From contig NZ_PGFH01000001.1 of NCBI RefSeq assembly GCF_002797685.1, positions 1-64,000 on the forward strand: 64,000 nt of DNA, written 5' to 3'. Source of the DNA: Salinibacterium amurskyense. GTDB taxonomy: Bacteria; Actinomycetota; Actinomycetes; Actinomycetales; Microbacteriaceae. The translations under genes and the position numbers were made by a program. Numbering within the stretch: position 1 is the stretch's first letter; each line of letters starts with the position of its first letter. Positions 50,414 through 59,845 of the stretch are shown piece by piece. The notes under the pieces were generated by a model. The model had not been told where the DNA came from. It saw nothing but the letters and a program-made list of their open reading frames with translations, and did no database searches.

Positions 50414-52108
50414 TTAGACGAGAATCTTGTCGTCTTTGCCGAAGACCTTCATGAGGATGACGACAGGGATCAGGCTGACGACAATGAGAATGGTGCCCAT
50501 GGCTGATGCGTTCTCGTAGCGCCCGTAAGAGACGTTGCTGAATACCTGAATTGTCATCGTTGCCGTGCTGCTGCCGTAAAGAATCGCGGTCGCATTGAAC
50601 TCACGGATGACTGTTGCCCACGTCAGCAGGGCGCCTGACACAATAGCGGGCACAATCATTGGCACGGTGATGCGCCAAAACGTCTGCGAGGGCGGTACGC
50701 CTAGGTTCACCGACGCTTCCTCTGCTGAGGTTCCCAGTTGACCCAGTAGCGATGAGATGGAACGTATGGAATAGGGCAAACGCCGCATGAAATACGCCAT
50801 AACCAAGATCAGGCCGGTTCCGGCAAGGAAGAAGGGCGAGCTACCGAATCCCATGCTGAAGGCAATACCAAACACGACACCAGCCACAGCGTACGGAACC
50901 ATTGAGAGCAGATCGATCGTGCTGCCCAACCGAGTCTTACGCCGTGCAATGACATATCCGATAATTGCTCCGGCCAACGTGCACGTCACGGTTGCAATGG
51001 TGGTGAACAACAGTGTGTTTCCTAGGGCCGGCAGCAGCGTCGCGTCGGTTGTATAGCCGTCAAGTGTGAAGTTCCAAGTAAATCGCTGAAATTCAGTCTT
51101 CAAGAATGACGTGACAATCACTGTGATCAGGGGCAAGACCGCAATGAGGATCACCCCGTAGACCGCGGCGATAACAAGGATTCGCTTAATTCCATGCAGC
51201 TCCATAGGGGCCAACGGCGTGACTGCCGACACTCCATACGCATGACGTTTCGCGTAGCTTCGCTGCAGAAGGAGCGCGCCGATGCAGACGACGAGCAGCA
51301 CGACGGAGAATGAGGCTGCCTGCGAGAAGTCCGCGCCTTGAGCCTCATTGATGTAGGAGTTGTAGACGAGGGTCGGGAACACCCTCACGTTCTTTCCGAT
51401 CACCGCCGGGGTACCGAAATCGGAGAACGCAGTCACGAAGACCAAGAGCATTCCCGTCGAGATGCCTCCTCGTAGCTGCGGAAGAATCGCCCGGAAGAAA
51501 GTACTTGTTCGAGTTCGGCCGAGGTTGATCGAACCGTCCTCGACGCTCTGGTCGACCGACGACAGCGCCGAACTCGTCATGAGGAAGACAAACGGCAGCC
51601 CCTGCAGGGTCAGGACGACCAACATTCCAGGAACACCGACGATGGACGGAAAGTCCAGTCCACCGGCAACCAAGGCTTTCCGCAAAATACCGTTGGCACC
51701 AAAAAGAAGGATCCAGGAATACGCTCCGATGAACGGTGGCGAGACAAGCGTCAACACCACAGCGGCGCGGATCGCTATCTTGCCCGGTACATTGAAGCGG
51801 TACACGAAGTAGGAGAGCGCCACCCCCACGAGCCCCGCCATCAGCGTCACCGTGATGCTGATGAGGAAGCTGTTGATCAATGACTCGAAGTAGTAAGCCT
51901 TGGTGAAGAGCTCTACATAGACACCGAGAACATCAGAATCTGTGCCAGCGAGGCTCTCAGTGAACATCCGCACGAGGGGATAGATCAGGAATACCGCAAA
52001 TAGAACAACTGCCAGCAGGGGCATGAGGGACCAGAAGTTAAAGCCTTGGCGGTATTGGGCGAGCACGCCGCCCAGTCGCTGCTTGTGTTGATTGAAAGTA
52101 GTCATCAC
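50414..52108 (-). CDS. Two-domain ABC importer permease (AfuB/FbpB type)
   Basis: A 564-residue permease with two fused transmembrane domains of about six helices each. Both ATPase-docking loops are visible, SVEDGSINLGRTRTSTFFR in the first half and SAEEASVNLGVPPSQTFWR in the second. This fused form is typical of importers labelled ferric iron or thiamine, a class that also includes importers of hexose phosphates (AfuB), 2-aminoethylphosphonate and other small anions. Its start overlaps the ATPase stop by 4 bp (ATGA). Place in the operon with a phosphatase suggests a phosphorylated organic substrate. Confidence 0.9.
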   Translation of the reverse strand: MMTTFNQHKQRLGGVLAQYRQGFNFWSLMPLLAVVLFAVFLIYPLVRMFTESLAGTDSDVLGVYVELFTKAYYFESLINSFLISITVTLMAGLVGVALSYFVYRFNVPGKIAIRAAVVLTLVSPPFIGAYSWILLFGANGILRKALVAGGLDFPSIVGVPGMLVVLTLQGLPFVFLMTSSALSSVDQSVEDGSINLGRTRTSTFFRAILPQLRGGISTGMLLVFVTAFSDFGTPAVIGKNVRVFPTLVYNSYINEAQGADFSQAASFSVVLLVVCIGALLLQRSYAKRHAYGVSAVTPLAPMELHGIKRILVIAAVYGVILIAVLPLITVIVTSFLKTEFQRFTWNFTLDGYTTDATLLPALGNTLLFTTIATVTCTLAGAIIGYVIARRKTRLGSTIDLLSMVPYAVAGVVFGIAFSMGFGSSPFFLAGTGLILVMAYFMRRLPYSIRSISSLLGQLGTSAEEASVNLGVPPSQTFWRITVPMIVPAIVSGALLTWATVIREFNATAILYGSSTATMTIQVFSNVSYGRYENASAMGTILIVVSLIPVVILMKVFGKDDKILV

Positions 52109-53214
52109 ACCAACACGTCCTCGCGAGCTTCACGCTCAGCAGCGGCATCGTTCGCGAAGACAGCGACATCGGCGCTCACGAGCACAACTCCTACTGCTAC
52201 ACCCGGCTGCGCGCTCCTTGGGCACTCTGCAGAGGGAACGCGCAATAGCAACGTTTCCTCAACCCCGATATCAACACGCAGCTGAACCTGAGGCCCCAAA
52301 TAGGAACGAGAAACTACGGTGCCAGCGAAGAGGGAATCCTCTCCGGCGTTGGCGAGACGGAGCTCTTCCGGGCGCAGCCCAATGTGACACGGTCCACTTG
52401 CGGCCTCGGGGAGACGCACCGGAACCGCTACTCCATTGGCTAGACGGGCGCTAGTTCCGCCATCCTGCAGTTGAGCGGGAATAAAGGCTCCTTCGCCAAC
52501 GAACTTCGCAACAAACATGTGCTGTGGCGAGGCGTATATCTCCTCTGGAGTGCCCACTTGCAGAACTCTGCCGTTACTCATGACCGCTAGCCGGTCCGAT
52601 ATGTCCAGAGCTTCTTCCTGATCGTGGGTGACATAGATGGTGGTGATTCCGAGCTCCTGCTGGAGCTTTCGCACGTCGTTGCGCAGACGAACCCGCAACT
52701 TAGCGTCGAGGTTGGCAAGTGGCTCATCCATAAGAAGCACCCTGGGGCGAATCACTATGGCTCGAGCGATCACCACGCGCTGTTGCTGGCCGCCGGACAA
52801 GTTCCGCGGCATGCGGTCGCCATAACCTCCGAGGTCGACCATGGCGAGAGCTTCGTCTACGCGAACCTTGAGTTCGTCTTTGCTGATTTTGCGCGCACGC
52901 AGACCATACGCAACGTTCTCCCACACGGTGAGATGCGGGAAGATCGCATAATTCTGAAAGACCATCCCTGTGTCGCGACGATGCGCGGGAAGATCGTCAA
53001 TCGTCACTGTGCCAATCCTGAGGCTGCCGGACGATTGCCGGTTGAAGCCGGCAATCGTCCGCAGCAGAGTGGTCTTACCGCAGCCACTCGGGCCCAGCAG
53101 AGTAAAGAACTCTCCCGATTCAATAGTGAAACTCGCGTCCTCAACAGCGACATTTCCGCCATATCGGATTTGGATTCCGTCCAACGTGACGGATGAGTCT
53201 TCATGATTCTGCAT
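52105..53214 (-). CDS. ABC importer ATPase (AfuC/FbpC/PotA type)
   Basis: A 369-residue ATPase. Walker A is GPSGCGKTTLLRTIAG, the signature LSGGQQQRVVIARAIVIRP, Walker B VLLMDEPLANLDAKLR and the switch His in TIYVTHDQEEALD. A C-terminal TOBE-like regulatory domain (about 240-350) contains LRPEELRLANAGEDSL. It drives the AfuB-type permease, with which it overlaps by 4 bp. AAAGGA lies about 9 bases before the ATG. It shares the transport operon with a phosphatase and a polyol dehydrogenase. Confidence 0.93.
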   Translation of the reverse strand: MQNHEDSSVTLDGIQIRYGGNVAVEDASFTIESGEFFTLLGPSGCGKTTLLRTIAGFNRQSSGSLRIGTVTIDDLPAHRRDTGMVFQNYAIFPHLTVWENVAYGLRARKISKDELKVRVDEALAMVDLGGYGDRMPRNLSGGQQQRVVIARAIVIRPRVLLMDEPLANLDAKLRVRLRNDVRKLQQELGITTIYVTHDQEEALDISDRLAVMSNGRVLQVGTPEEIYASPQHMFVAKFVGEGAFIPAQLQDGGTSARLANGVAVPVRLPEAASGPCHIGLRPEELRLANAGEDSLFAGTVVSRSYLGPQVQLRVDIGVEETLLLRVPSAECPRSAQPGVAVGVVLVSADVAVFANDAAAEREAREDVLV

Positions 53215-53260
53215 CGGTATATTCCTTTAAATCTGGGCCCAGAACGTGCAGGCAGGGTGC

Positions 53261-54244
53261 TTAGTTGACCGACGTGAGGATTGTCGTCCACTCGTCGAGG
53301 AAGGCTGCTTTGTCCGCAAGGACATCAGCGGGAACCTCAATGAGGTCGAGCGTCGACAAGTCCTGCAGAGTGTCCGGAGTCTCCGAATCCGTAGTGGTGG
53401 AACGCATGCCCTTGTGCTCGCCTTGCATCCACGTTTGAGTGTCGCTCGACAGCATCCAGTTCATGAATGCGTCAGCAGATTCCGGGTTGCTGCTGTTCTC
53501 CACGAGGTAGAACATGCCCACGTTCACAACGATGCCGTCTGTGGGGTACCCCGCCACAATGTCTTCGCCGTCAGCAACCTGATAGACGGATGCTTCTGCA
53601 CCGATACCGATAGCCGCTTCACCGTTCGAAATGGCCTGAATTGGTCCGAGCGAGCTCTGCGCGATCACAACGTTCTGCGCAAACTTCTCTACGAGCGGCC
53701 AGCCGCCTGCCGCATACACAGCGGCGAGCGCGTTGAAAGCGCTACCTGACTGCGTGGGATCGGCGATCGATACCTCTCCTCGCCATTGCTCGTCGCCGAG
53801 TTCTTCCCATGAGGACGGTGCTGCACGACCATCGAGTACTTCGGTGTTGTAGCCGAAAATTACCGGATTCAAGATTGTGGGGATGGCGTACTCGCCCTTG
53901 ATCCATCGTTCGTCAACATTGGAGACGTCGATCGAGCCCTCGTATGCACGATAGAGCTCGGGGTTCGAGTCGGCAGGACTAGATCCAGAAATCGCTACGT
54001 CAGTTTGGGGGTTGTCTTTCTCAGCAGCAACACGGGCGTCTGACTGACCTGAGCTCACTGAAACGACCTGAAGTTCAATGCCTGTTTCGCTCTGAAAGCG
54101 TTCAGCGAACTCCGGCATCGTCGATTCGGTCGAGTAGATGACGAGAGTCTCGCCGCTGGCCGGTTCCCCGGCGTCCGCGGCGCAGCCTGACAGCATCACC
54201 GCGACCGCGGCGATGGCCGCGATACTGAGCTTCTTGATAGTCAT
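53261..54244 (-). CDS. ABC importer substrate-binding lipoprotein (AfuA/FbpA-like class)
   Basis: A 327-residue lipoprotein with lipobox MLSGC (Cys21) and an extracellular type II binding domain. Core blocks are LVIYSTESTMPEFAERFQSE, the phosphate-loop-like SGSSPADSNPELY, and GYNTEVLDGRAAPSSWEEL. The adjacent Tyr-Tyr pair that binds iron in FbpA proteins is nowhere present, so ferric iron is an unlikely ligand. It is followed by its ATPase and permease. AAGGAG precedes the ATG. Ligand inferred from neighbours: a phosphorylated sugar or polyol. Confidence 0.85.
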   Translation of the reverse strand: MTIKKLSIAAIAAVAVMLSGCAADAGEPASGETLVIYSTESTMPEFAERFQSETGIELQVVSVSSGQSDARVAAEKDNPQTDVAISGSSPADSNPELYRAYEGSIDVSNVDERWIKGEYAIPTILNPVIFGYNTEVLDGRAAPSSWEELGDEQWRGEVSIADPTQSGSAFNALAAVYAAGGWPLVEKFAQNVVIAQSSLGPIQAISNGEAAIGIGAEASVYQVADGEDIVAGYPTDGIVVNVGMFYLVENSSNPESADAFMNWMLSSDTQTWMQGEHKGMRSTTTDSETPDTLQDLSTLDLIEVPADVLADKAAFLDEWTTILTSVN

Positions 54245-54303
54245 GATGAATTCTCCTTTGAATTGAATGTGATTGGTTCTCTGGGGGCTGGGGCGATCGC
54301 TCG

Positions 54304-55077
54304 CTAGCTCCCGGGCGAGATTGACAAGAAATTCGCACGCAGCGAGTCGAGTTCCTCCTGCTGCATGCCGTTGTCAATCAGGAAGCTCTCGACGGATCCG
54401 AATCGGCGACGAATCTCCGCCAAGGTTTCCGCTAGATAGCTGGGTGGTGCTTTGCGCGGGTCAGCCCCGAGGATCGCTCGTGGCAGGCCCGCCTTCTGGT
54501 AGAGGTCTCGGACGGCCCCGTTGAACTTGGCGCCCAGGATGATCTCGCTGGCGCCGTAATCCAACAGAACCGTTTCTTCGTCGACCCCCAGTACGAGGTG
54601 AATCAGGGCAATGATCAGCCCCGTACGGTCTTTTCCGGCTGTGCAATGCACGATAACCGGCGCCCCTTTGTGTTGCGCAATCGCTGAGATCGCTTCAACT
54701 AGTTTGGGCGCGTGATTGTCCAGCACCAGCTGGTACTGGCCAAGCAACGTAGGGAACGCGGAGAAGTCATGACTAAAGAGCGTCTCTTCAAAAATGGGGA
54801 TTCGTCGGTAGTCGACAGCCGCAGGAAGCACGTCGGGCGCAGCATCCGCCTCAATTTTCTCGCGTAAATCAACAACAAGAGCGACGCCCAAAGCCGTAAT
54901 TTCGCCAAGGTCTGCGTCGGACAGCGAGGAAAGCGCATCAGCCCGGTAAAGGACACCCTGTCGAACTGACTTGCCGTTCGCCACTGGGTACATCCCGGCG
55001 TCGCGTGCTTGGAACGTGCCTTCAGCAAGAATGCGACGCTCAGAGGCAGTCGGCGGCAAGATCGTCAGGTTCGTCAT
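54304..55077 (-). CDS. PTP-like phosphatase (tyrosine-phosphatase 3 / DSP fold)
   Basis: A 257-residue phosphatase of the Y_phosphatase3 family. The P-loop is HCTAGKDRTG with nucleophile Cys145 and Arg151, and VVDLRE (68-73) is the usual upstream strand. The N-terminal TFQARDAGMYPVANGKSVRQG matches the family (usual FRDLGG...). Members act on phosphotyrosine, phosphoinositides or small phosphate esters. It is the first gene of the importer/dehydrogenase operon, opposite a SorC regulator, so a small phosphorylated carbohydrate is a good guess. No signal peptide, so it acts in the cytoplasm. GAAAGG precedes the ATG. Confidence 0.9.
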   Translation of the reverse strand: MTNLTILPPTASERRILAEGTFQARDAGMYPVANGKSVRQGVLYRADALSSLSDADLGEITALGVALVVDLREKIEADAAPDVLPAAVDYRRIPIFEETLFSHDFSAFPTLLGQYQLVLDNHAPKLVEAISAIAQHKGAPVIVHCTAGKDRTGLIIALIHLVLGVDEETVLLDYGASEIILGAKFNGAVRDLYQKAGLPRAILGADPRKAPPSYLAETLAEIRRRFGSVESFLIDNGMQQEELDSLRANFLSISPGS

Positions 55078-55118
55078 TGAATGGTGCCTTTCTGGGGAGC
55101 CGTTTGGCTTCGAGATTT

Positions 55119-55148
55119 ACATTATGGGATATAGGTTTCAAATTGCAA
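55119..55148 (-). promoter_or_regulatory. Promoter of the phosphatase-importer-dehydrogenase operon
   Basis: On the minus strand TTGCAA (55143-55148) and TAATGT (55119-55124) are 18 bp apart, a good vegetative -35/-10 pair 42 bases before the phosphatase ATG. The segment is strikingly A/T-rich for this window and lies between the operon and its divergent SorC-type regulator, where the operator should be. Confidence 0.5.
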
Positions 55149-55202
55149 GTAGCGCTAGTATTGGTGGAGCAGCCATGAGATGCACGCAAGTTGAGGAGCA
55201 CA

Positions 55203-56180
55203 GTGAAGTCATCCGATAACCGGGAAAAAAGTTCATTAGGCCGCGCTGCCAGCTCTCTCGGCCGAGCCGATGCGATTCTCTTCGCTGCGCGGCGTTTCTA
55301 CATCGACGGGGTTGCCCGTGCGGTGATCAGCGAAGAACTAGGCATCAGCAGGTTTCGCGTCGGCGGCTTGCTAGAAGAAGCACGTTCCGGCGGCTACGTG
55401 TCGATCGCACTCATGCGACCCGACGGTCTAGACGTAGATCGGGCCCGCGCCCTGATCGAAAAAACACCACTAGATCGCGCTCTGGTCTCCCCAACACTGG
55501 TCGAGGGAGACCTCGCAACAGTGCTTGCAGGAGCAGCGGGAGGCTACCTCACAGAGAACCTCGGCCCCAACGCCATCCTTGGTCTCTCCTCTGGGCGCAC
55601 CACCCACATGATCGCGCGTTCGACTCAACGCCTCGCATGCTCCGCGATCGTTCAGACCACGGGTGTAGTCAAAGTGGACACTCTCACGGAGAGCCCGATA
55701 GAAACCATCCGTCGCTTGGCTCAACTCTCAGGCGCCGACAGCTACCCGATGTACGCGCCAGGGCTTCTTCCGTCGCCTGATCTCACTCAGGCGGTCGCGG
55801 CAGAACCCGGCATTGCGCGCACCGTAGCGATGTTCCCGCAGATCACGACCTTGGTGGCTTCCATTGCGACGTGGGGGCCCTACACCTCGGTGTTTCATGA
55901 CGCCTGCGATGCAGAAGCTCTCGCCGAGATCAAAAAGACAGCCCCGGCGGCTGAAATTATTGGCACGCTCATAAACGCAGACGGCACGATTGTGAGCCCC
56001 GAATTCACGCGACGTTGTGTCGCTATGCAAACCGAAAACCTGCGGTCGGTCCCCGATGTAGTGGGAATTGGCGGAGGAGGCCATCAACACGAAGCCGTTC
56101 TTGCCGCCGTGCGTAGCGGAATCATAAACACGCTCGTGACTGATGCCGGAACCGCTGATTACGTGCTCGCAAATATGTAG
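55203..56180 (+). CDS. SorC/DeoR-type sugar-phosphate-responsive regulator
   Basis: A protein of about 325 residues with an N-terminal helix-turn-helix (about 20-55, FYIDGVARAVISEELGISRFRVGGLLEEA) and a C-terminal SorC effector domain of the phosphosugar isomerase fold (GLSSGRTTHMIAR, VGIGGGGHQHEAV). Effectors of this family are sugar or polyol phosphates. The GTG at 55203 follows GAGGAG at 4 bases; the frame is open further to a TTG at 55191 that lies within the ribosome-binding site. It is divergent from the phosphatase operon, which it probably controls. Confidence 0.9.
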   Translation: MKSSDNREKSSLGRAASSLGRADAILFAARRFYIDGVARAVISEELGISRFRVGGLLEEARSGGYVSIALMRPDGLDVDRARALIEKTPLDRALVSPTLVEGDLATVLAGAAGGYLTENLGPNAILGLSSGRTTHMIARSTQRLACSAIVQTTGVVKVDTLTESPIETIRRLAQLSGADSYPMYAPGLLPSPDLTQAVAAEPGIARTVAMFPQITTLVASIATWGPYTSVFHDACDAEALAEIKKTAPAAEIIGTLINADGTIVSPEFTRRCVAMQTENLRSVPDVVGIGGGGHQHEAVLAAVRSGIINTLVTDAGTADYVLANM

Positions 56181-56225
56181 CTTTCGTTCGGCTCGACGAG
56201 ACTCCATCCCCGTGCACCACGAGCA

Positions 56226-58796
56226 CTACAGCTCGGCGAGTACGTCCTCGAGCTCTACGCGGCCTTTGACCCCCAGCTTGCGGTAGATGCGCGCCAAGTG
56301 GTTATCCACCGTGCGCACCGAGAGCCCCAGCTGCTCGCCGATTTCACGACTGCGTTTACGGCCAGCGGCGGCTCGAGCGATTGTCCACTCCCGCTCGGTG
56401 AGCTCATCCGCGATGGCGTCGCCCGGCACGCGATCCATGTCGGCAGCGAGGCGGCGGGCGAGCAACGTGGCTTTACGCTCCAACTCGCTGCGATCGGCCT
56501 TGGCTGCGGTACGCGCGCCTTCCAGAAGGCCATCGACCGCGAGCGCAGCTACTCCCGAGGCAGCGAGAGTGGGGGCGATTTCGCAGAGGCGTGCGACATC
56601 CGCTTCGGCTGCGGCGTGAGCCCATTCGTGGATGCGGGCAATGAGCGGAGACGGCGAGAGTTGCGTCAGCAGTTCCAACTGTTCCAGCGCGGCTGCCGGA
56701 TGCCCGACCCGAATCGCCACGGTCAGGGTGAGGGCGCTCAGCAGGAAGTGGCCCAGGATGATGCCTTCAGCAACGGCGGCAACGATGACCGCCGCCGCTT
56801 GTTCCGTACGCCCTTCGGCGGCAAGCAACCACGCCTCGCACTCGGCGCGCTGCAGAATGACTTTGGCGTCGCCCGCATGTTCCGGGGAAACCTCGGAGAG
56901 CAGTTCGCGCGCCGTTTCAGGCTCGCCCAGTTGCGCGTCGACGGTGGCATGGAGGGCGACGGCGGTGCCGAGGAGCCCGGTGAAGTCGCGCCATTTCAGC
57001 TGCTCGACCGCGAGCGTCGCGAGAGCCTGAGCATCACACAGTCGCCCCTCGTGTAGGCGAACGATGGCCAGCGCATACGACCACACGCCCGCCGAGTCAG
57101 CGAAGCGGTCGAGACGGCGTTGGGCAGCAAAGTCGCGAGCGCGCACGATCTCGGCATCAGCAACGAGGGCTAAGAACTCGGAGAGATCGAGAAGCGAACC
57201 CGCAAAGGGCGCCTCGAAGCGATAGGCCTCCGCCAAGGGACGGGTCTGAAGAATGGCAGCGAAGGCGTCGGCGGGGTTGCCCGCCATCGTCGCGATCATC
57301 GCCGCGGTGAGTCCCGCGTTCACGGCACCGAGTCCGCCGTCGGGCGATACCGGATCCGCCACTTCGGAGAGAGCCCCCGCATCTCCGGTCATGAGTTGCC
57401 ACTTGGCGAGTTCCGGGCGCAGCACCGCTTGGGCACCGGCATCCATTCTCGACAATTCACACGTCACGCGATCGACGGCATCCGAAGGGCGAGAGAGTCG
57501 ATAAACCATGTGCTGACCCCAGCGGGCAAGAGCGATGGCACGCTGTTCTTGATCCTGCGACAGTGCGATGGCGGACTCGAAAACGACCGACGACCGCTCT
57601 GACTCGGCCAGCGCCGAGAGCGCACTCGCCAACACGAGCTCGGGCGCGAAACGGCGTTCAGCGAGCTGGGCACGTTCAGCGAGAGAAGCTGCGACCGCAT
57701 GGTCCCCGGCGGCATGCGCGTAGCTCGCCGCCCAGTCCAAGTCGTCATTACTGATCACGGCATCGGTGGTGGTGAGCAATACGGTTGCGGTGAAGCGCAG
57801 CTGCTGATCGCCCATCGGCATCAGTCGCCCGGCGATCTCCTTCACCAATTCGGCACGCTCGGCCTGCGCCAGATCGATCGTGAGGGCCTCGGCAAACAAC
57901 GGATGGGCCAGGCGCACGAGCGGGGTGGTTTCGTCGCCGGCATGCTCGGCGATGCCTTCACTCGTGAGGTAAGCCAGAGCATCCCCCTCGTCGGCAGCGA
58001 TAGCCGAACGCGGGATGGGTTGAGCGATCGCAATCAGTTGCGCCAGGCGACGCTGAGCCGCAGAAAGCTGCTCCACGCGGTCGGCAATCGTGGCGCGCAC
58101 ATGCTTGGGCAGTGTCGCCACCGACACCTCAACACCGAAATCACCACTGCGGATGCCGCCCGCCCTACCAGCAGCAAAGATCAGTTCCCGCAGCATCAGC
58201 GGGTTGCCGCGGCTCGCCTCGAACAGGGCTCGGAGGCTCTCGGGGCGCAGGGTGCCGCCCAAATACTGTTGGAGGATCGACTGGCTGTGTTCGAGACTCA
58301 ACCCTTCTAGCTCCACGATGTCGATCAAGTTTTCGTGCAACAGACGCGCGATGGGGCCGTCGACCTCATGCGAGTCGCGAGCGGTGAGCAGCGTCGTGAC
58401 ACCGAAGACGCGCACAAGTTGGTACAGCACGCTGGCGGAGACGGCATCCAATAGCGGCGCGTCATCAATAACGAGAACGAACTTCTGCGGGTTCTCCCCC
58501 ACCACTCCGACGAGCGCTTGAACGCGGTCGCTCACGCTCTCAATGTCATGTCTGCCGGCGCTGGCGAGCACCGGGGCGAGGGCTCCGAGTGGAACATCAA
58601 CCAGCTCCGCGAGGCCGATAACGGGGATGACGGTGCGTCCATCGGCGCGGAGCGCGTGCGAGATGTGGGCGCCCAATGTTGTCTTGCCAACGCCGCTCGG
58701 ACCGCGCAACATGACCGACCGCGGACGAGGGCCGCGAAGGGCCGCGAGCACAGCATCCCTCTCGCTTTCGCGGGGTACGACCGGCCAGCGCGCCAT
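56226..58796 (-). CDS. LuxR-family regulator with AAA+ ATPase domain (LAL/MalT type)
   Basis: A protein of about 856 residues. The N-terminal ATPase has Walker A RGPSGVGKTT (31-40) and Walker B KFVLVIDDAPLLD. A long middle region (about 300-780) is helical and TPR-like. The C-terminal LuxR helix-turn-helix (about 795-856) reads TEREWTIARAAAGRKRSREI and LSVRTVDNHLARIYRKLG. Such STAND-type regulators bind a ligand and ATP, oligomerise and activate transcription. The ATG at 58796 is chosen for AGGGAGGGG at 5 bases. Its target is not obvious; the nearest genes are a SorC regulator and a D-hydroxyacid dehydrogenase. Confidence 0.9.
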   Translation of the reverse strand: MARWPVVPRESERDAVLAALRGPRPRSVMLRGPSGVGKTTLGAHISHALRADGRTVIPVIGLAELVDVPLGALAPVLASAGRHDIESVSDRVQALVGVVGENPQKFVLVIDDAPLLDAVSASVLYQLVRVFGVTTLLTARDSHEVDGPIARLLHENLIDIVELEGLSLEHSQSILQQYLGGTLRPESLRALFEASRGNPLMLRELIFAAGRAGGIRSGDFGVEVSVATLPKHVRATIADRVEQLSAAQRRLAQLIAIAQPIPRSAIAADEGDALAYLTSEGIAEHAGDETTPLVRLAHPLFAEALTIDLAQAERAELVKEIAGRLMPMGDQQLRFTATVLLTTTDAVISNDDLDWAASYAHAAGDHAVAASLAERAQLAERRFAPELVLASALSALAESERSSVVFESAIALSQDQEQRAIALARWGQHMVYRLSRPSDAVDRVTCELSRMDAGAQAVLRPELAKWQLMTGDAGALSEVADPVSPDGGLGAVNAGLTAAMIATMAGNPADAFAAILQTRPLAEAYRFEAPFAGSLLDLSEFLALVADAEIVRARDFAAQRRLDRFADSAGVWSYALAIVRLHEGRLCDAQALATLAVEQLKWRDFTGLLGTAVALHATVDAQLGEPETARELLSEVSPEHAGDAKVILQRAECEAWLLAAEGRTEQAAAVIVAAVAEGIILGHFLLSALTLTVAIRVGHPAAALEQLELLTQLSPSPLIARIHEWAHAAAEADVARLCEIAPTLAASGVAALAVDGLLEGARTAAKADRSELERKATLLARRLAADMDRVPGDAIADELTEREWTIARAAAGRKRSREIGEQLGLSVRTVDNHLARIYRKLGVKGRVELEDVLAEL

Positions 58797-58927
58797 GAAG
58801 CCCCTCCCTCCCAGCAATAGTCAACGTCGCCGACAGCCTAGTGGCCGGGTGTTGCGAGGTGAATAACGATTCTGTGAGGCATGCTGGAGAGGCCGTTGCC
58901 CGCCGCCGATTTCAGGAGCCCTGCGCC

Positions 58928-59845
58928 ATGATCACGATTGCCCTTCCCGACCAGCAGATCTTCGACCGACTCGCGCCGCAGTTGCCCGACGCCAACGTGA
59001 TTGTGTGGTGCCCCGCTGACGGCGCGCCGCCGGTGCATATCGACCTCGTGCTTGTCGGCTATTTAGGCGCATCCGGTGGTCTCGGCGCGTTCGCCGGAAT
59101 GGATGTCGCGGCCATCCAGTCTCAGTCGCTCGGTTATGACGGCATCGAGAATCGGCTGCCCGCCGGCATCACCTACTGCAATGCTGTCGGAGTACACGAA
59201 GCCTCCACGGCCGAACTCGCTGTGGGCATGATCATCTCCGAACAGCGCGGCTTTCCCGCGCACTTCGCGAACCAGCAGACCGGCACATGGGACCAGCACG
59301 AGCAGCCCGGGGTTGCTGGCAAGACCGTCGTGATCGTGGGTGCCGGCGGAGTCGGAAACCAGATCGCCGACAAGCTCGCCCCTTTCGATGCCAACGTCGT
59401 GCGCGTCGCCCGCAGCAACCGCAGCGACGAACGCGGAGCCGTTCAATCCATGGATGCGCTTCCCTCGCTGTTGGCGAAAGCCGATATCGTCGCGATCGCC
59501 GTTCCCCTCAGCGAAGCCACGACGAACCTCGTCGACGCCGCCTTCCTGGAGGCGATGAAACCCGGCGCGCTGCTCGTGAATGTATCTCGCGGCAAGATCG
59601 TGGACACCGACGCTCTTGTGGCGGCGGCATCCGCTGGCCACGTTCGAGCAGCGCTCGACGTCACCGAACCCGAACCGCTGCCCAGCGATCACCCGCTCTG
59701 GTCAACTCCCGGCGTGACAATCACGCCCCACATCGGCGGAGCAACCTCAGCGATGCACGCTCGAGTGGATGCCCTCATGCGCGAGCAGACACGGCGCCTC
59801 GTCGCGGGTGAGCCCCTGGCCCATGTGGTGGTTGACGGGCGCTAG
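58928..59845 (+). CDS. D-isomer-specific 2-hydroxyacid dehydrogenase
   Basis: A protein of about 305 residues. The NAD-binding loop is VIVGAGGVGNQIADKLAPF, then ADIVAIAVPLSEATTNLVD and VNVSRGKIVDTDALVAA with the catalytic Arg, and the Glu of DVTEPEPLPSDHPLW; the catalytic His is in ITPHIGGAT. These enzymes reduce glyoxylate, hydroxypyruvate, phenylpyruvate or related 2-oxoacids. The ATG at 58928 is favoured because AGGAG lies about 10 bases upstream; the open frame extends further without a good site. Its end overlaps the end of the convergent lacI gene by 4 bp. Confidence 0.9.
   Translation: MITIALPDQQIFDRLAPQLPDANVIVWCPADGAPPVHIDLVLVGYLGASGGLGAFAGMDVAAIQSQSLGYDGIENRLPAGITYCNAVGVHEASTAELAVGMIISEQRGFPAHFANQQTGTWDQHEQPGVAGKTVVIVGAGGVGNQIADKLAPFDANVVRVARSNRSDERGAVQSMDALPSLLAKADIVAIAVPLSEATTNLVDAAFLEAMKPGALLVNVSRGKIVDTDALVAAASAGHVRAALDVTEPEPLPSDHPLWSTPGVTITPHIGGATSAMHARVDALMREQTRRLVAGEPLAHVVVDGR

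Noticed and set aside
50414-54244. Ferric iron (Fbp) importer
   Set aside because: The family name fits, but the binding protein lacks the Tyr-Tyr iron ligands and the operon contains a phosphatase, a polyol dehydrogenase and a SorC regulator rather than iron genes.
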